From: Bifidobacterium imperatoris
GTDB lineage: Bacteria > Actinomycetota > Actinomycetes > Actinomycetales > Bifidobacteriaceae
Length of the DNA stretch: 64,000 bases
Assembly: GCF_002860405.1 (NCBI RefSeq)
Contig: NZ_NMWV01000011.1
Span: forward strand, 1-64,000
Reading direction: 5' to 3'
This document shows, piece after piece, positions 32,671-41,698 of the stretch. Position numbers and translations under genes: made by a program. Position 1 is the stretch's first letter. Each line of letters opens with the position of its first letter. The notes under the pieces were generated by a model. It saw only the letters and a list, made by a program, of their open reading frames with translations, searched no databases and was not told the origin of the DNA.

Positions 32671-33435
32671 ATGGAGCGCTCCCAATTCGAAGCCGATTCA
32701 AGGCTCGTGGAATTCTGCGAGGTCGGCGGCCGCCTGTTCACTGCCGACGACATGGAACTATGGAACCCGCAGGACGCCAAGACCGTCACCTTCCCCGACT
32801 GGGACACGGCCTTCGCCTACCATGACGGCGCGTACAGCTTCGCCGACAACGTCAGGGAGATGCGCAGCGTCCTGATCGACGAGAACGGCGGTCGCGGCGC
32901 GTCCAGCAGCACCAAGGGCGCGATGAAGACCTTCAAGTTCGGCCACGCCCCGCACAAGAGCGGCGAAGACCTCGGCAAGACCAAATTCCCCGCCGAATTC
33001 AACGACGGCGAGAAAACCCAGTCGTTCGACAAGGCCCTAGCCAAGTTCCGCAGGAAGCACGCCGACAGCGACACCGAATACGCGATCACCGTGGACGAAC
33101 AGGGCTACGTGCACCAGTACAGGCACGGCGGCAGCACGGCCGTGCAGATCGCCGGCCGCAAAGGCCAGATGGTCATCCACAACCATCCCAGCGGCGGCGC
33201 GTTCTCCGACAGCGACCTTCTGTCCACCGCACAGACCCCGGCCAAGGGCATCGTCGCGACCGGGGCGAAGGGGAGCTACATCGTGAGGAAGACGCAGAAG
33301 TTCAAGGCCAAAGCGTTCGCCAAAGGCGTCAAGACCGCGCAGATGCAGGGCACCAGCTACGACGACGCCGTTGACAAATGGCTCACCGCCAACCAGAAGA
33401 AATACGGCTACCAGTACGAATTCCGCAAGGCCTGA
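32671..33435 (+). CDS. JAMM/MPN-like metalloprotein
   Basis: The 254-residue protein has a near-JAMM motif, HNHPSGGAFSDSD (H170, H172, S179, D182). The spacing between H172 and the Ser is one residue shorter than the RadC/JAB consensus. A Glu/Gln strand (ITVDEQGYVHQYRHGG) lies before it, as in metallopeptidase folds. The N-terminal part is mixed and has no known domain. Possible roles are deubiquitinase-like protease, RadC-like DNA repair, or inactive fold. It sits between the terminator and terminase small subunit. I chose the ATG at 32671 since the hairpin covers the earlier GTG. Confidence 0.7.
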   Translation: MERSQFEADSRLVEFCEVGGRLFTADDMELWNPQDAKTVTFPDWDTAFAYHDGAYSFADNVREMRSVLIDENGGRGASSSTKGAMKTFKFGHAPHKSGEDLGKTKFPAEFNDGEKTQSFDKALAKFRRKHADSDTEYAITVDEQGYVHQYRHGGSTAVQIAGRKGQMVIHNHPSGGAFSDSDLLSTAQTPAKGIVATGAKGSYIVRKTQKFKAKAFAKGVKTAQMQGTSYDDAVDKWLTANQKKYGYQYEFRKA

Positions 33436-33455
33436 CACAAGGGAGGCGGCGACGC

Positions 33456-33881
33456 ATGGACGACCTCAAGCCCGAACTCATCGCCGCCGACCCCTACAAA
33501 AGCCGCAAATGGGACGAACTGACCACCGGCGCGGACATCGACCCCGCAGCCGTGCCCACGCTCACCCTCCTCGTCAACTGGTACGCGATCCTCGACCAAT
33601 GCATGCGCGACATCAGCGCCGACGACGGCACCCACGTCGCCTACGTCAACGATCAGGGCGACGTCAAGGCCATGCCCCAGATCGCCACCATGAAACAGGC
33701 CAGCGCCGAAATCAGGGCGCTCAACAAACAACTGTTCGCCGACGGCGGCGACACCGCCCTCATCCGCCGCGAAACCAAGGCCGCGCAGCGCGACAACCCG
33801 CTCGAACGCGCCCGACGCGCCCGCGAACTGAGACTGGAGGTCAGAAATGGCGGCAAGGCTCAAAGGAAGGCAGCAACCTAG
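33456..33881 (+). CDS. Terminase small subunit
   Basis: The 141-residue protein is of the P27-like type: helical N-terminal half (VPTLTLLVNWYAILDQCMRDIS, MPQIATMKQASAEIRALNKQLF) and a basic C-terminus. GGGAGGCGG precedes the ATG at 33456. Its 3' end overlaps the large subunit by 35 bp. It recognises the packaging start site and hands DNA to the large subunit. No clear HTH pair can be picked out by eye. Confidence 0.8.
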   Translation: MDDLKPELIAADPYKSRKWDELTTGADIDPAAVPTLTLLVNWYAILDQCMRDISADDGTHVAYVNDQGDVKAMPQIATMKQASAEIRALNKQLFADGGDTALIRRETKAAQRDNPLERARRARELRLEVRNGGKAQRKAAT

Positions 33882-35298
33882 CTACCAGCTCACACCCCGC
33901 CACGCGGACAGCTACGGGCCCGACGCGGCCGCATTGGCCGAGGGGTACGGCATGCCGCCCGACCCGTGGCAGCGAACCATCCTCGACGGCTGGATGGGCA
34001 CCCTCAAAGACGGCCGCTGGGCCGCCGGCGACTGCGGCGTCAGCGTGCCGCGCCAGAACGGCAAGAACGGCGTCATCGAATTCCTCGAACTGTACGACAC
34101 CGCCATACTCGGCCTGAAAATCCTGCACACCGCCCACGAGGTCAAGACCTGCCGCAAGCACTTCCTCAGGATGAAGAACTACTTCGAGAACGCCCGCCAA
34201 TACCCCGAGCTAGCCGAGGCGGTGGACTACATCAGGAACACGAACGGACAGGAAGCCATCGTCCTGACCAACGGCGGCAGCATCGAATTCATCGCCCGCT
34301 CCAAAAGCTCGGGCCGAGGCTTCACCGTGGACATCCTCGTATGCGACGAGGCGCAGGAACTCACCGACGAACAGATGGAGGCCATACAGCCCGCCACCTC
34401 GTCCGCACCCAGCGGCAACCCCCAGACCATCTACGCCGGAACCCCGACCCCGCCAAGCTCGCCCGGCACCGTGTTCGAACGCATCCGCCGCACCGCCCGC
34501 ACCGTGAAGCCGAAACGCACATGCTGGTACGAATGGGGCGTCGAAGAGATCGGCGACATCCACGACCGCACCCGCTGGGCGCAGGCCAACCCCAGCCTCG
34601 GCATCCGACTCGTCGAAACCGTCATCGAAAGCGAAGTCTCCAAATTCACCCCCGAAGGCTTCGCCCGCGAACGCCTCGGATGGTGGGACGAATCCCAATC
34701 CAACGCCACCGAGATCAACCCCGACGACTGGGCCGCATGCAAGACCGACCACCCATGTCAGGAAGGCCGCAACAGCTTCGCCGTCAAATTCAGCCCCGAC
34801 GGAGCCACCGCAAGCCTCGTCGCCTGCGTCCGCCCGCCCAAGGGCAGCGACCTCAAACCGCACATCGAACTCATCGACGTGCGCAGCATGCGCAACGGCG
34901 TCATGTGGCTCGCCGACTTCCTCGAACAACGATGGCGCAAAACCGTCGGCATCGTCATCGACGGCCGCGTCGGAGCCCCCACCCTCGTCCAGATGCTCAA
35001 GGACCAAGGCGTCTCCAGCCGCGTCATCGTCACCCCGACCAGCCGCCAAGTCGCCGACGCCGTAAGCATGTTCGAACAGGCCATCAACGACCACAGGCTC
35101 ACCCACTTCGACCAACCCGGCCTCAACGACGCCGCAGCCCACGCCAAACACCGCAAGATCGGCGACGGCTACGGCTACGAGCCCGGCGACCAAAACACCG
35201 ACGTCATGCCCCTCGAAGCCGCAGCGCTCGCCTACTGGAACCAGAAGACCAGCCGCCGCGACCCCGACCGCAAGCAAAGGATGGTACGACTCGCATGA
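33847..35298 (+). CDS. Terminase large subunit
   Basis: The 483-residue packaging motor and nuclease. The ATPase domain has a deviant Walker A VPRQNGKN (residues 67-74) and a Walker B ILVCDEAQE near 165. The C-terminal nuclease domain carries Asp residues in AVKFSPDGA and VIDGRVGAP, and the segment DVMPLEAAALAYW near the end. The size fits terminases of siphoviruses. It overlaps both the small subunit and the portal gene. Confidence 0.93.
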   Translation: MAARLKGRQQPSYQLTPRHADSYGPDAAALAEGYGMPPDPWQRTILDGWMGTLKDGRWAAGDCGVSVPRQNGKNGVIEFLELYDTAILGLKILHTAHEVKTCRKHFLRMKNYFENARQYPELAEAVDYIRNTNGQEAIVLTNGGSIEFIARSKSSGRGFTVDILVCDEAQELTDEQMEAIQPATSSAPSGNPQTIYAGTPTPPSSPGTVFERIRRTARTVKPKRTCWYEWGVEEIGDIHDRTRWAQANPSLGIRLVETVIESEVSKFTPEGFARERLGWWDESQSNATEINPDDWAACKTDHPCQEGRNSFAVKFSPDGATASLVACVRPPKGSDLKPHIELIDVRSMRNGVMWLADFLEQRWRKTVGIVIDGRVGAPTLVQMLKDQGVSSRVIVTPTSRQVADAVSMFEQAINDHRLTHFDQPGLNDAAAHAKHRKIGDGYGYEPGDQNTDVMPLEAAALAYWNQKTSRRDPDRKQRMVRLA

Positions 35299-36848
35299 AC
35301 GGACTCACACCGGTCACGGACTTCTCCCGCGGACCGCAATGGTTCACGCCGCCAAGCGGCGTGGAGGGCCTCGACCCCGAGACCGAACGGCTCATGTTTC
35401 CCCTGTTCGCCGTATGGAACCGCAAACGCGCCCGCAACATGCTGCGCAGCGCCTACGCGGACGGCAAGCACCGGCTCGACCACATCGGCTTCTCCATTCC
35501 GCCAGCCATGCGCCACATCGAGGAGGTCGTGGGATGGCCCGCCAAGGCCGTTGCGGCCCACGCCGAACGCTGCATGTTCGACGGCTTCGTCAGTCCCAGC
35601 GCGAACGACGACCCCTTCGACCTCGACGCCGTGTTGTCCGCGAACCAGTTCGGCCTCGAACTGCCCCAGGCGATCCGCAGCAGCATGACCCACTCGGTCG
35701 CGTTCATGACGGTCTCGCCAGGAGACCCGAACGCCGGCGAACCGCCGGTGATCGTCATGCCCTACTCGGCGCAATGGTCGGCCGGCCTGTGGAACTTCCG
35801 CACCCGCAGCCTCAAGGCCGGCCTCGTCGTCAAGGACGTGGACGACTACGCCATGCCGACGATGTACAGCATCTACACGCCGAAGGAAGTGACCACGCTC
35901 AAGCTCGCCGGCAAATGGGTCGTGGACAACGTATGGAGTCACAACCTCGGCCGCGTGCCGATGGAGGCGCTGCCGTACCGCCCCGACATCGACCGTCCAT
36001 TCGGCCGCAGCATCATCAGCCGACCCGTCATGAGCATCACCGACGACGCCGTGCGCACCGTCATGCGCACCGAAGTCAGCGCCGAATTCTACAGCGCACC
36101 GCAACTGCTGCTGCTCGGAGCCGACAAAGACAGCTTCCTCGACGACAAAGGCAACCCGATACCCGTATGGGAATTCATCATCGGCCGCATCAACGCCATC
36201 AGCCGCGACGACAACGGCGACGTGCCCACCGTCCAGCAGATCAGCCAACAAAGCGTCCAGCCCCACGTCGAACAGATGCGCGAACTCGCCAGCCGCTTCG
36301 CCGGCGAAACCAACGTACCCGTCTCCAGCCTCGGCGTCGTCACCGACAACCCATCCAGTGCCGAAGCCATGCACGCAGCCGAAAAAGACCTCGTCATCGA
36401 CTGCGCCGCAGCCAACCGCGTCTACGGAGCCGCCCTGCGCCGAATCGCACAGGACATCATCATGATCCGCGACCGCACCGCCGACATCACCGACGAAATG
36501 GCCGGCATCACCGCCAGATGGCGCTCGCCGGCGCTGCCCAGCGTGATCGACAGCGGCGACGCGATCGTCAAGCTCATCGGCGCGTTCCCGTGGCTCGCCG
36601 ACACCAGCGTCGCCCTGGAGGAGGCCGGCTTCACCGACGAGCAGATCACCCGACTGCTCGCCGAGAAGCGCCGCAACCAAGCCACCGCCACCGCCACGCA
36701 GATGCTCGCCGCCCTCACCTCGCAACAGACGCAGAAGGAACCCGAGAATGGTCAGCAGGACACAACTCAACCAGCTCAACCTGACGCAGCAGCAGGCGGT
36801 CAGGCTGGCGATAGCGGAGATGCGCAAACTGTGGACGACTCTCAATGA
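35295..36848 (+). CDS. Portal protein, SPP1 gp6-like
   Basis: The 517-residue protein shows the portal core: LMFPLFAVWNRKRARNMLRSAYADGKH, the central IIGRINAISRDDNGDVPTVQQ region, and ETNVPVSSLGVVTDNPSSAEAM. The C-terminus is Gln/Ala/Asp-rich. It forms the ring through which DNA enters the head. It overlaps the large terminase start by four bases and its 3' end overlaps the next gene by 101 bp. Confidence 0.92.
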   Translation: MNGLTPVTDFSRGPQWFTPPSGVEGLDPETERLMFPLFAVWNRKRARNMLRSAYADGKHRLDHIGFSIPPAMRHIEEVVGWPAKAVAAHAERCMFDGFVSPSANDDPFDLDAVLSANQFGLELPQAIRSSMTHSVAFMTVSPGDPNAGEPPVIVMPYSAQWSAGLWNFRTRSLKAGLVVKDVDDYAMPTMYSIYTPKEVTTLKLAGKWVVDNVWSHNLGRVPMEALPYRPDIDRPFGRSIISRPVMSITDDAVRTVMRTEVSAEFYSAPQLLLLGADKDSFLDDKGNPIPVWEFIIGRINAISRDDNGDVPTVQQISQQSVQPHVEQMRELASRFAGETNVPVSSLGVVTDNPSSAEAMHAAEKDLVIDCAAANRVYGAALRRIAQDIIMIRDRTADITDEMAGITARWRSPALPSVIDSGDAIVKLIGAFPWLADTSVALEEAGFTDEQITRLLAEKRRNQATATATQMLAALTSQQTQKEPENGQQDTTQPAQPDAAAGGQAGDSGDAQTVDDSQ

Positions 36849-37482
36849 GCTCACGCCCGAATGGCAGCACGACCTGCTGCTCGACGCGATCCCGCAACTC
36901 GCCGCCAGATACGGCGACATCGCCGGAGCCGCAGCAGCCGAATGGTACGAAGCCACCCGCCTCGAAAACACCGGAGCCGCGTTCGACGCCCTCACCTACG
37001 GCAGCTTCAGCCCCGACGCCATCAAAGGCAGCATCGACGCCAAGGCCTACCCCATGATCCTCAGCGGCAACCCCCAGCAGGCGTTCGACTTCCTCACGGG
37101 CGCGATGCAACGCTGGATCAGATACGTCGGCCGCCAGACCATCGCACGCAACTGCCAGCACGACCCCTTCAAACCCAGATGGGCCAGAGTCCCCAGCGGC
37201 GCGAAGACCTGCGCATGGTGCGAAATGCTCTGCTCGCGCGGCTTCGTCTACTACTCCAAGGAAACCGCCGGAGCGCTCGCCCACTGGCACGACGAATGCG
37301 ACTGCTCGATCGTGCCCGAATGGGAGAAGGACGACACCCACATCGCCGGCTACGACCCAGACCTCTACTACTCGCGGTACAAGGCCGCGTGGGACGCGGC
37401 CGGCGGCTACGGGGCCACCGACGCGCAGGTGACGCACTGGATGCGCGTGCTCAATCCGGGGGCCTACACCGACAACGCATAG
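36748..37482 (+). CDS. MuF-like minor head protein
   Basis: The 244-residue protein shows the Cys/His-rich motif ARVPSGAKTCAWCEMLCSRGFVYYSKETAGALAHWHDECDCSIVPEW common to MuF-type minor head proteins. A helical front (ALRLAIAEMRKLW-like) precedes it. The C-terminal tail ends SRYKAAWDAAGGYGATDAQ. It is translated in another frame across the end of the portal gene, an unusually long overlap of 101 bp. Such proteins are ejected or attached near the portal. Confidence 0.87.
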   Translation: MVSRTQLNQLNLTQQQAVRLAIAEMRKLWTTLNELTPEWQHDLLLDAIPQLAARYGDIAGAAAAEWYEATRLENTGAAFDALTYGSFSPDAIKGSIDAKAYPMILSGNPQQAFDFLTGAMQRWIRYVGRQTIARNCQHDPFKPRWARVPSGAKTCAWCEMLCSRGFVYYSKETAGALAHWHDECDCSIVPEWEKDDTHIAGYDPDLYYSRYKAAWDAAGGYGATDAQVTHWMRVLNPGAYTDNA

Positions 37483-37579
37483 ATTTACCGCGACCGGAAC
37501 CGGATCGCGGCGGCACTCGCACCGCATTGCGTGGACACCAAACAACCGACGGCCGGACAGCCGGCAAGGAGAAACGACC

Positions 37580-38191
37580 ATGTTCCGAAAGTCATGGATG
37601 AAGCACATCCGCACGATCGTCGCCGAAGGCGAGACCGGCGGAGACTCCGAGAACACCGCCGAACAGGCGGGAGAAGCCCCCAAGGACGAGCCGCAGCGCA
37701 CGTTCACCCAAGACGAGGTGAACGAACTCGTGGAACGCCGTCTGGCGAGGGAACGGGCCAAGCAGGGCGACATCGCCGAGCTGCGCCGCAAGGCCAAGCT
37801 CTACGACGAAGCCGAAGAGGCCAACAAGACCGAGACGCAGAAGCTCACCGAGCAGAACCAGAAGCAGGCCGCACGCATCGCGCAGCTCGAACACGGCAAG
37901 CTCGTGTCCGACGCATGCATGGCGCACGGTATCCCCGCCGAATACGCCGACCTCGTGACCGGCGCGGACGAAGAGGCCGTCAACGCATCCGCCGAGAAGG
38001 TCGCCAAGCTCATCGGCGGCGCGGCCAAGCCGCAGGTCGAACCCCCGGCCGTCACCGTGCCGAGCGAAGGCATGCGACCGGCATCCACCGGCAGCAAGAC
38101 CATCTACGAGCTCATCGCCGCCGCCGAGAAGAACGGCGACACCGCCAAGGCCATCGCGCTCAAGAGCACGCTGCTCGCGGACAAGAACTAA
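37580..38191 (+). CDS. Capsid scaffolding protein
   Basis: The 203-residue protein is largely helical and charged, with a long coiled-coil segment (QDEVNELVERRLARERAKQGDIAELRRKAKLYDEAEEANKTETQKLTEQNQKQAARIAQLE). A flexible middle and a helical end that can contact the capsid protein follow (IYELIAAAEKNGDTAKAIALKSTLL). Position between MuF and the capsid gene is as expected. AAGGAGAAACG lies upstream of the ATG. Confidence 0.87.
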   Translation: MFRKSWMKHIRTIVAEGETGGDSENTAEQAGEAPKDEPQRTFTQDEVNELVERRLARERAKQGDIAELRRKAKLYDEAEEANKTETQKLTEQNQKQAARIAQLEHGKLVSDACMAHGIPAEYADLVTGADEEAVNASAEKVAKLIGGAAKPQVEPPAVTVPSEGMRPASTGSKTIYELIAAAEKNGDTAKAIALKSTLLADKN

Positions 38192-38215
38192 CCAACCGAT
38201 CCGAAAGGAACCATC

Positions 38216-39295
38216 ATGCCCGGAATCACCGGTCAGGGAACCACCTACAACCTCCCCAACTACGTCGGCGAACTGTTCGCCGTCAGCCGCGAGGATACCC
38301 CGCTGCTGTCCGCCATCGGCGGACTGACCGGCGGCCGATCCACCACCGCCACCCTGTTCGAATGGCAGGGCTACGACCTGCGAGACCCCGACGCCAACCG
38401 CCAGCGTCTCGAAGGCGCGGCCGCGCCCGACGGCGAGGCCCGCGTGCGCTTCCACGCCAACAACGTGGTCGAAATCCATCAGGAAAGCGTGGAGATCAGC
38501 TACACGAAGCAGGGGGCCACCGGCAACCGATCCACGGACGGCATGCCGACCGTCAGCGTGGGCGGCACCGTCATCCCGGCCGACGAGCTCGGCTGGCAGA
38601 TCACCCAGCAGCTCAAGCAGATCAGCCGCGACGTCGAAGCCTCGTTCATCTCCGGCACCTACCAGAACCCGACCGACAACACCAAGCCCCGCAAGACCCG
38701 AGGCCTGCTGGAGGCCATCGCCACCAACGTGGCGACCACCACGCACACCGCCGCGCAGCTCACCGCCGACGACGTGCTCGACCTCGCGCAGCTCGCGTGG
38801 GACAACGGCGGCATCCGCGAGACCGAAACCCGCACCATCGTGGTCAACTCCACCCTCAAGCGAGCCCTGACCCGCGCGTTCGTCACCGACCGCAACTATC
38901 AGGAAGAGACCCGCAACGTGGGCGGCGTCAACCTCCAGACCATCGAGACCGACTTCGGCCGGTTCAACATCATGCTCGACCCCTACGTGCCCAAGGACAA
39001 GCTGCTCGTCCTCAGCCTCGAAGAGCTCGCGCCCCGCTTCCTCGAAATCCCCGGCAAGGGCCACTTCTTCGCCGAACCGCTCGCCAAGACCGGCGCGGCC
39101 GACAAGGTGCAGCTCTACGGAGAGATCGGCCTCGAATACGGCAACGAGAAGGCCCACGCCGTCCTCACCGTGGGCGTGACCGCATCCGAGAAGACCGCCG
39201 CCGAACCGGCCGCCCAGTCCGACGAGCCGGCCCCGGCCGCCCAGTCCGACGAGCCGGCCCCGGCCGCCGCGAAGCGTTCCGCCAAGAAGGCCTGA
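38216..39295 (+). CDS. Major capsid protein, SU10/DUF5309 HK97-fold type
   Basis: The 359-residue protein begins with a family start (GQGTTYNLPNYVGELFAVSREDTPLLSAIGGL). It continues with ATLFEWQGYDLRDPDANRQRLEGA and YVPKDKLLVLSLEELAPRFL. It has no protease-cleaved delta domain, fitting a separate scaffold gene. The last 60 residues hold two identical 9-residue repeats (AAQSDEPAP; 27-bp DNA repeats at 39209-39262) and a basic end, an unusual low-complexity tail that may be surface exposed. Confidence 0.9.
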   Translation: MPGITGQGTTYNLPNYVGELFAVSREDTPLLSAIGGLTGGRSTTATLFEWQGYDLRDPDANRQRLEGAAAPDGEARVRFHANNVVEIHQESVEISYTKQGATGNRSTDGMPTVSVGGTVIPADELGWQITQQLKQISRDVEASFISGTYQNPTDNTKPRKTRGLLEAIATNVATTTHTAAQLTADDVLDLAQLAWDNGGIRETETRTIVVNSTLKRALTRAFVTDRNYQEETRNVGGVNLQTIETDFGRFNIMLDPYVPKDKLLVLSLEELAPRFLEIPGKGHFFAEPLAKTGAADKVQLYGEIGLEYGNEKAHAVLTVGVTASEKTAAEPAAQSDEPAPAAQSDEPAPAAAKRSAKKA

Positions 39296-39296
39296 C

Positions 39297-39704
39297 ATGG
39301 CCGACAGCGACGCAACGGAAGAGCAGCCGTTCGCCACCGTCGCCGACCTTGAGAAACGCTGGTACGGGCGCACGTTCACCGGCACCGACAAGGAGGACCA
39401 CGTCAAGGTCCTCCTTGAGGACGCCAGCGACCTGATCCGCCAATACCCCGGACACAAGAGGTGCACCACGGCCACGCTGCGCCGCATATGCTGCGCCGTG
39501 GCCCGCCGCACCCTCGAAAACGAGGAAAGCGACCTCAACAGCAACGTCACCAACATGAGCGAGACCGTCGGCCCCGTGTCGCAGAGCTACACGTTCGGCA
39601 ACAGCGGAGCCGACATGCGCCTATGGCCCAGCGAGGAAAAGGAACTCGGCGTGGGACGCCAGCAGGCATGGAGCTACGACCCGTTCGAGGGGGCCAAGCC
39701 ATGA
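39297..39704 (+). CDS. Head-tail connector (gp15-like adaptor)
   Basis: The 135-residue protein reads FATVADLEKRWYGRTFTGTDKEDHVKVLLEDASDLIRQYPG, the helical start of phage connector proteins. VARRTLENEESDLNSNVTNMSETVGPVSQSYTFGNSG follows. The TGAC-ATG junction follows directly after the capsid gene. It joins the portal to the tail. Confidence 0.85.
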   Translation: MADSDATEEQPFATVADLEKRWYGRTFTGTDKEDHVKVLLEDASDLIRQYPGHKRCTTATLRRICCAVARRTLENEESDLNSNVTNMSETVGPVSQSYTFGNSGADMRLWPSEEKELGVGRQQAWSYDPFEGAKP

Positions 39705-40054
39705 AACGCATCCAAGGCGTAGACATCCGACTCGCCCGCCGCGAACCCTATCGGCTGCCCGACGAGATGAACGAACAGACGCTCATAGACCTGCCGCCCG
39801 AGACCATCGCCAACGCGATCGTCACCGACGGCACGCAGGCCAACGCCGGCGAAGCCGAACGCCCGCAAGGCACGGACACGGCCATCACCGTGTACCTGCC
39901 ACGCTCATGGCCATGGCGAAGCCTCAGGGGGGCCCGCCTCACCATCGACGGCACCGATTACTGGGTGCACGGCGACCCGCACCCGGTACGAACCAACCTC
40001 ACCCCGACCGGATACTGGCCCGTCGGGGTGCAGGCCAGCACGAGGAAGGCGTGA
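39701..40054 (+). CDS. Head closure / head-tail joining protein
   Basis: The 117-residue protein includes TAITVYLPRSWPWRSLRGARLTIDGTDYWVHGDPHPVRTNLTPTGYWPVGVQ, a pattern of head-closure proteins that seal the connector. It overlaps the connector gene by four bases. Confidence 0.75.
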   Translation: MKRIQGVDIRLARREPYRLPDEMNEQTLIDLPPETIANAIVTDGTQANAGEAERPQGTDTAITVYLPRSWPWRSLRGARLTIDGTDYWVHGDPHPVRTNLTPTGYWPVGVQASTRKA

Positions 40055-40056
40055 AC

Positions 40057-40314
40057 ATGGCACGAACCCGCGTCAAACTCGACCTCAAGGGCTTCCGCGC
40101 CTACCGGCGAGACCCGACCGTCAAGGCCGTCCTCGACGAACAGGCGCGGGCATGGGCCGCAAGGGCGAACGGGGCAAGACGCCGCCGCAAGGCCGAATAC
40201 GAGGCGGTGCCCGCCGCCGACAGCGAACACGGCAGCGTCGCGCTCGTCCACACCGGCAACATCGAAGCCCGCTTCGACAACGCCGAAAACAACACCCTCC
40301 TCCACACCATGTAG
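40057..40314 (+). CDS. Small basic structural protein (gp10-like)
   Basis: The 85-residue protein is basic at the N-terminus (FRAYRRDPTVKAVLDEQARAWAARANGARRRR). SEHGSVALVHTGNIEARFDNAENNTLLHTM follows, matching the short HK97 gp10-like minor proteins at this position. Three bases separate it from the previous gene's stop. Confidence 0.7.
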   Translation: MARTRVKLDLKGFRAYRRDPTVKAVLDEQARAWAARANGARRRRKAEYEAVPAADSEHGSVALVHTGNIEARFDNAENNTLLHTM

Positions 40315-40324
40315 GAGCCGCCGC

Positions 40325-40678
40325 ATGTCCAGCATCGCATCCACCGCCATCCAATGGATCAACCAACACCTGCCGGACGGATACACGGCACACGGCAGCA
40401 CGCCAGACCCGCGCCCCGAACGATACATCACCGTGCAGCGATCCGGCGGCGTCAGGACCCGCTACAGGGACGACGCCATGCTCATCGTCCAAGTCAACGC
40501 CCCCACCCGCTCGCAGGCCGCAGACACGGCCGAACAAGTCGCCGACCTGCTGCTCGACATGTGGCGGCTCCCCGAAATCGCCGACGTCGAGATACACAGC
40601 ATCGCCGACGTCAGCCTCAACGGGCCGCCGGTCGAACACCGCTACCAGATCACGGCGGAAATCACCACAACCACCTAA
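40325..40678 (+). CDS. Tail terminator / tail completion protein
   Basis: The 117-residue protein (ASTAIQWINQHLPDGYTAHGSTPDPRPERYITVQRSGGVRTRYRDDAMLIVQVNAPTRSQAADTAEQVADLL) fits the minor-tail/tail-completion family (DUF3168-like). AGGAGCCGC lies upstream. It caps the tail tube before head joining. Confidence 0.8.
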   Translation: MSSIASTAIQWINQHLPDGYTAHGSTPDPRPERYITVQRSGGVRTRYRDDAMLIVQVNAPTRSQAADTAEQVADLLLDMWRLPEIADVEIHSIADVSLNGPPVEHRYQITAEITTTT

Positions 40679-40687
40679 GGAACCAAC

Positions 40688-41308
40688 ATGGCAACCAAGA
40701 ACAACAAGAAGAACGTAAGCCTCGGCAAGCCGATGGTCGCCGGCGTCGCCTACCGCGCCCCCGCCGGAACCGCACTGCCCGCCGACGCCACCACCGCGCT
40801 CGCGGCGGCATACGAATGCGTCGGCTTCCTCGGCGAGGACGGCATCACCAACGCCACCGACACCGACAACACCACCATCAACGACATGGGCGGCGTGCAG
40901 GTCATCAACGAGATCAGCAGCTACGCCGAGACCTACCAGTTCATCATGATCGAGACCCGCGCCGAAAGCCTCAAGGCCCGCTACGGCGACGGCAACGTCA
41001 CCGCCGCCGGAACCGGCGACGCGACCACCCTCACCGTCCTGCACGCCATGCCCGACGGCGAATCCTGCGTCTGGGTCTTCGAAATCCTCATGACCGGCAA
41101 CCGCGTCAAGCGCATCATCATCCCCGACGCCACCATCAGCGAGGTCGGCGACATCACCTACTCCAGCACCGAGGTCATCGGCTACGACGTCACCTACAGC
41201 GCCAACCCGTCCGACCTCATCGACGGTGCCACCAGCAAGGAGATCATCGCCCCGCTGTCCAAGGCCGCCACCAAGGCGCTCAAGCAGGCGCTCCACGCCG
41301 CAGCCTGA
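40688..41308 (+). CDS. Major tail tube protein
   Basis: The 206-residue protein has a beta-rich tube pattern, including GKPMVAGVAYRAPAGTALPADATTALAAAYECVGFLGEDGITNATDTDNTTINDMGG and a second half with SEVGDITYSSTEVIGYDVTYSAN. It lies directly before the tail chaperone. A terminator follows, allowing high expression of the head-to-tube block. Confidence 0.88.
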   Translation: MATKNNKKNVSLGKPMVAGVAYRAPAGTALPADATTALAAAYECVGFLGEDGITNATDTDNTTINDMGGVQVINEISSYAETYQFIMIETRAESLKARYGDGNVTAAGTGDATTLTVLHAMPDGESCVWVFEILMTGNRVKRIIIPDATISEVGDITYSSTEVIGYDVTYSANPSDLIDGATSKEIIAPLSKAATKALKQALHAAA

Positions 41309-41330
41309 CCCGCGCACCGATAAACAGCCA

Positions 41331-41364
41331 AGCCGACCGGAACCACATCCGGCCGGCTTTTTTC
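41331..41364 (+). terminator. Terminator after the tail tube gene
   Basis: The arms AGCCGACCGG and CCGGCCGGCT (one mismatch) flank an 8-nt loop and are followed by TTTTTTC. Confidence 0.88.
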
Positions 41365-41386
41365 GACTTCCGTGAAAGGACAACCA

Positions 41387-41698
41387 ATGACAACCAAGCC
41401 GCAGGATCACAAGCAGCCCAAGGACAAGCCCCGCAGGATCGAGGTCATGGGCGCGACCCTGACCATCGACCCGTCCATCCTCGACGACCTCGATATGGTC
41501 GAATACCTCTACGACCTCCAGCACGCCGCCGACAGCGACGACGGGGGCTTCGCTATCGTGCCGTTCCTGCGCAAGCTGTGCGGCGACGACTACACGAACG
41601 TGAAGAAGGCGCTGCGCGACGACAACGGGCGCATCCCCTTCGAGAAGGTCGGCGAATTCGTCCAGCAGCTCATCGAAGCGCTCAACCCAAACTCCTGA
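41387..41698 (+). CDS. Tail assembly chaperone, upstream (G-type) product
   Basis: The 103-residue product (PRRIEVMGATLTIDPSILDDLDMVEYLYDLQHAADSDDGGFAIVPFLRKLCGDDYTNVKKALRD) is translated when no frameshift occurs. It coats or guides the tape measure protein with its longer form. The slip site CCCAAAC lies at 41686-41692, just before the stop at 41696-41698. AAAGGA precedes the ATG at 41387. Confidence 0.87.
   Translation: MTTKPQDHKQPKDKPRRIEVMGATLTIDPSILDDLDMVEYLYDLQHAADSDDGGFAIVPFLRKLCGDDYTNVKKALRDDNGRIPFEKVGEFVQQLIEALNPNS

Noticed and set aside
33966-36848. A 960-codon frame spanning terminase and portal genes
   Set aside because: Its first part is a shadow of the terminase gene with Arg/Pro-rich nonsense; only the portal part from 35295 is real.
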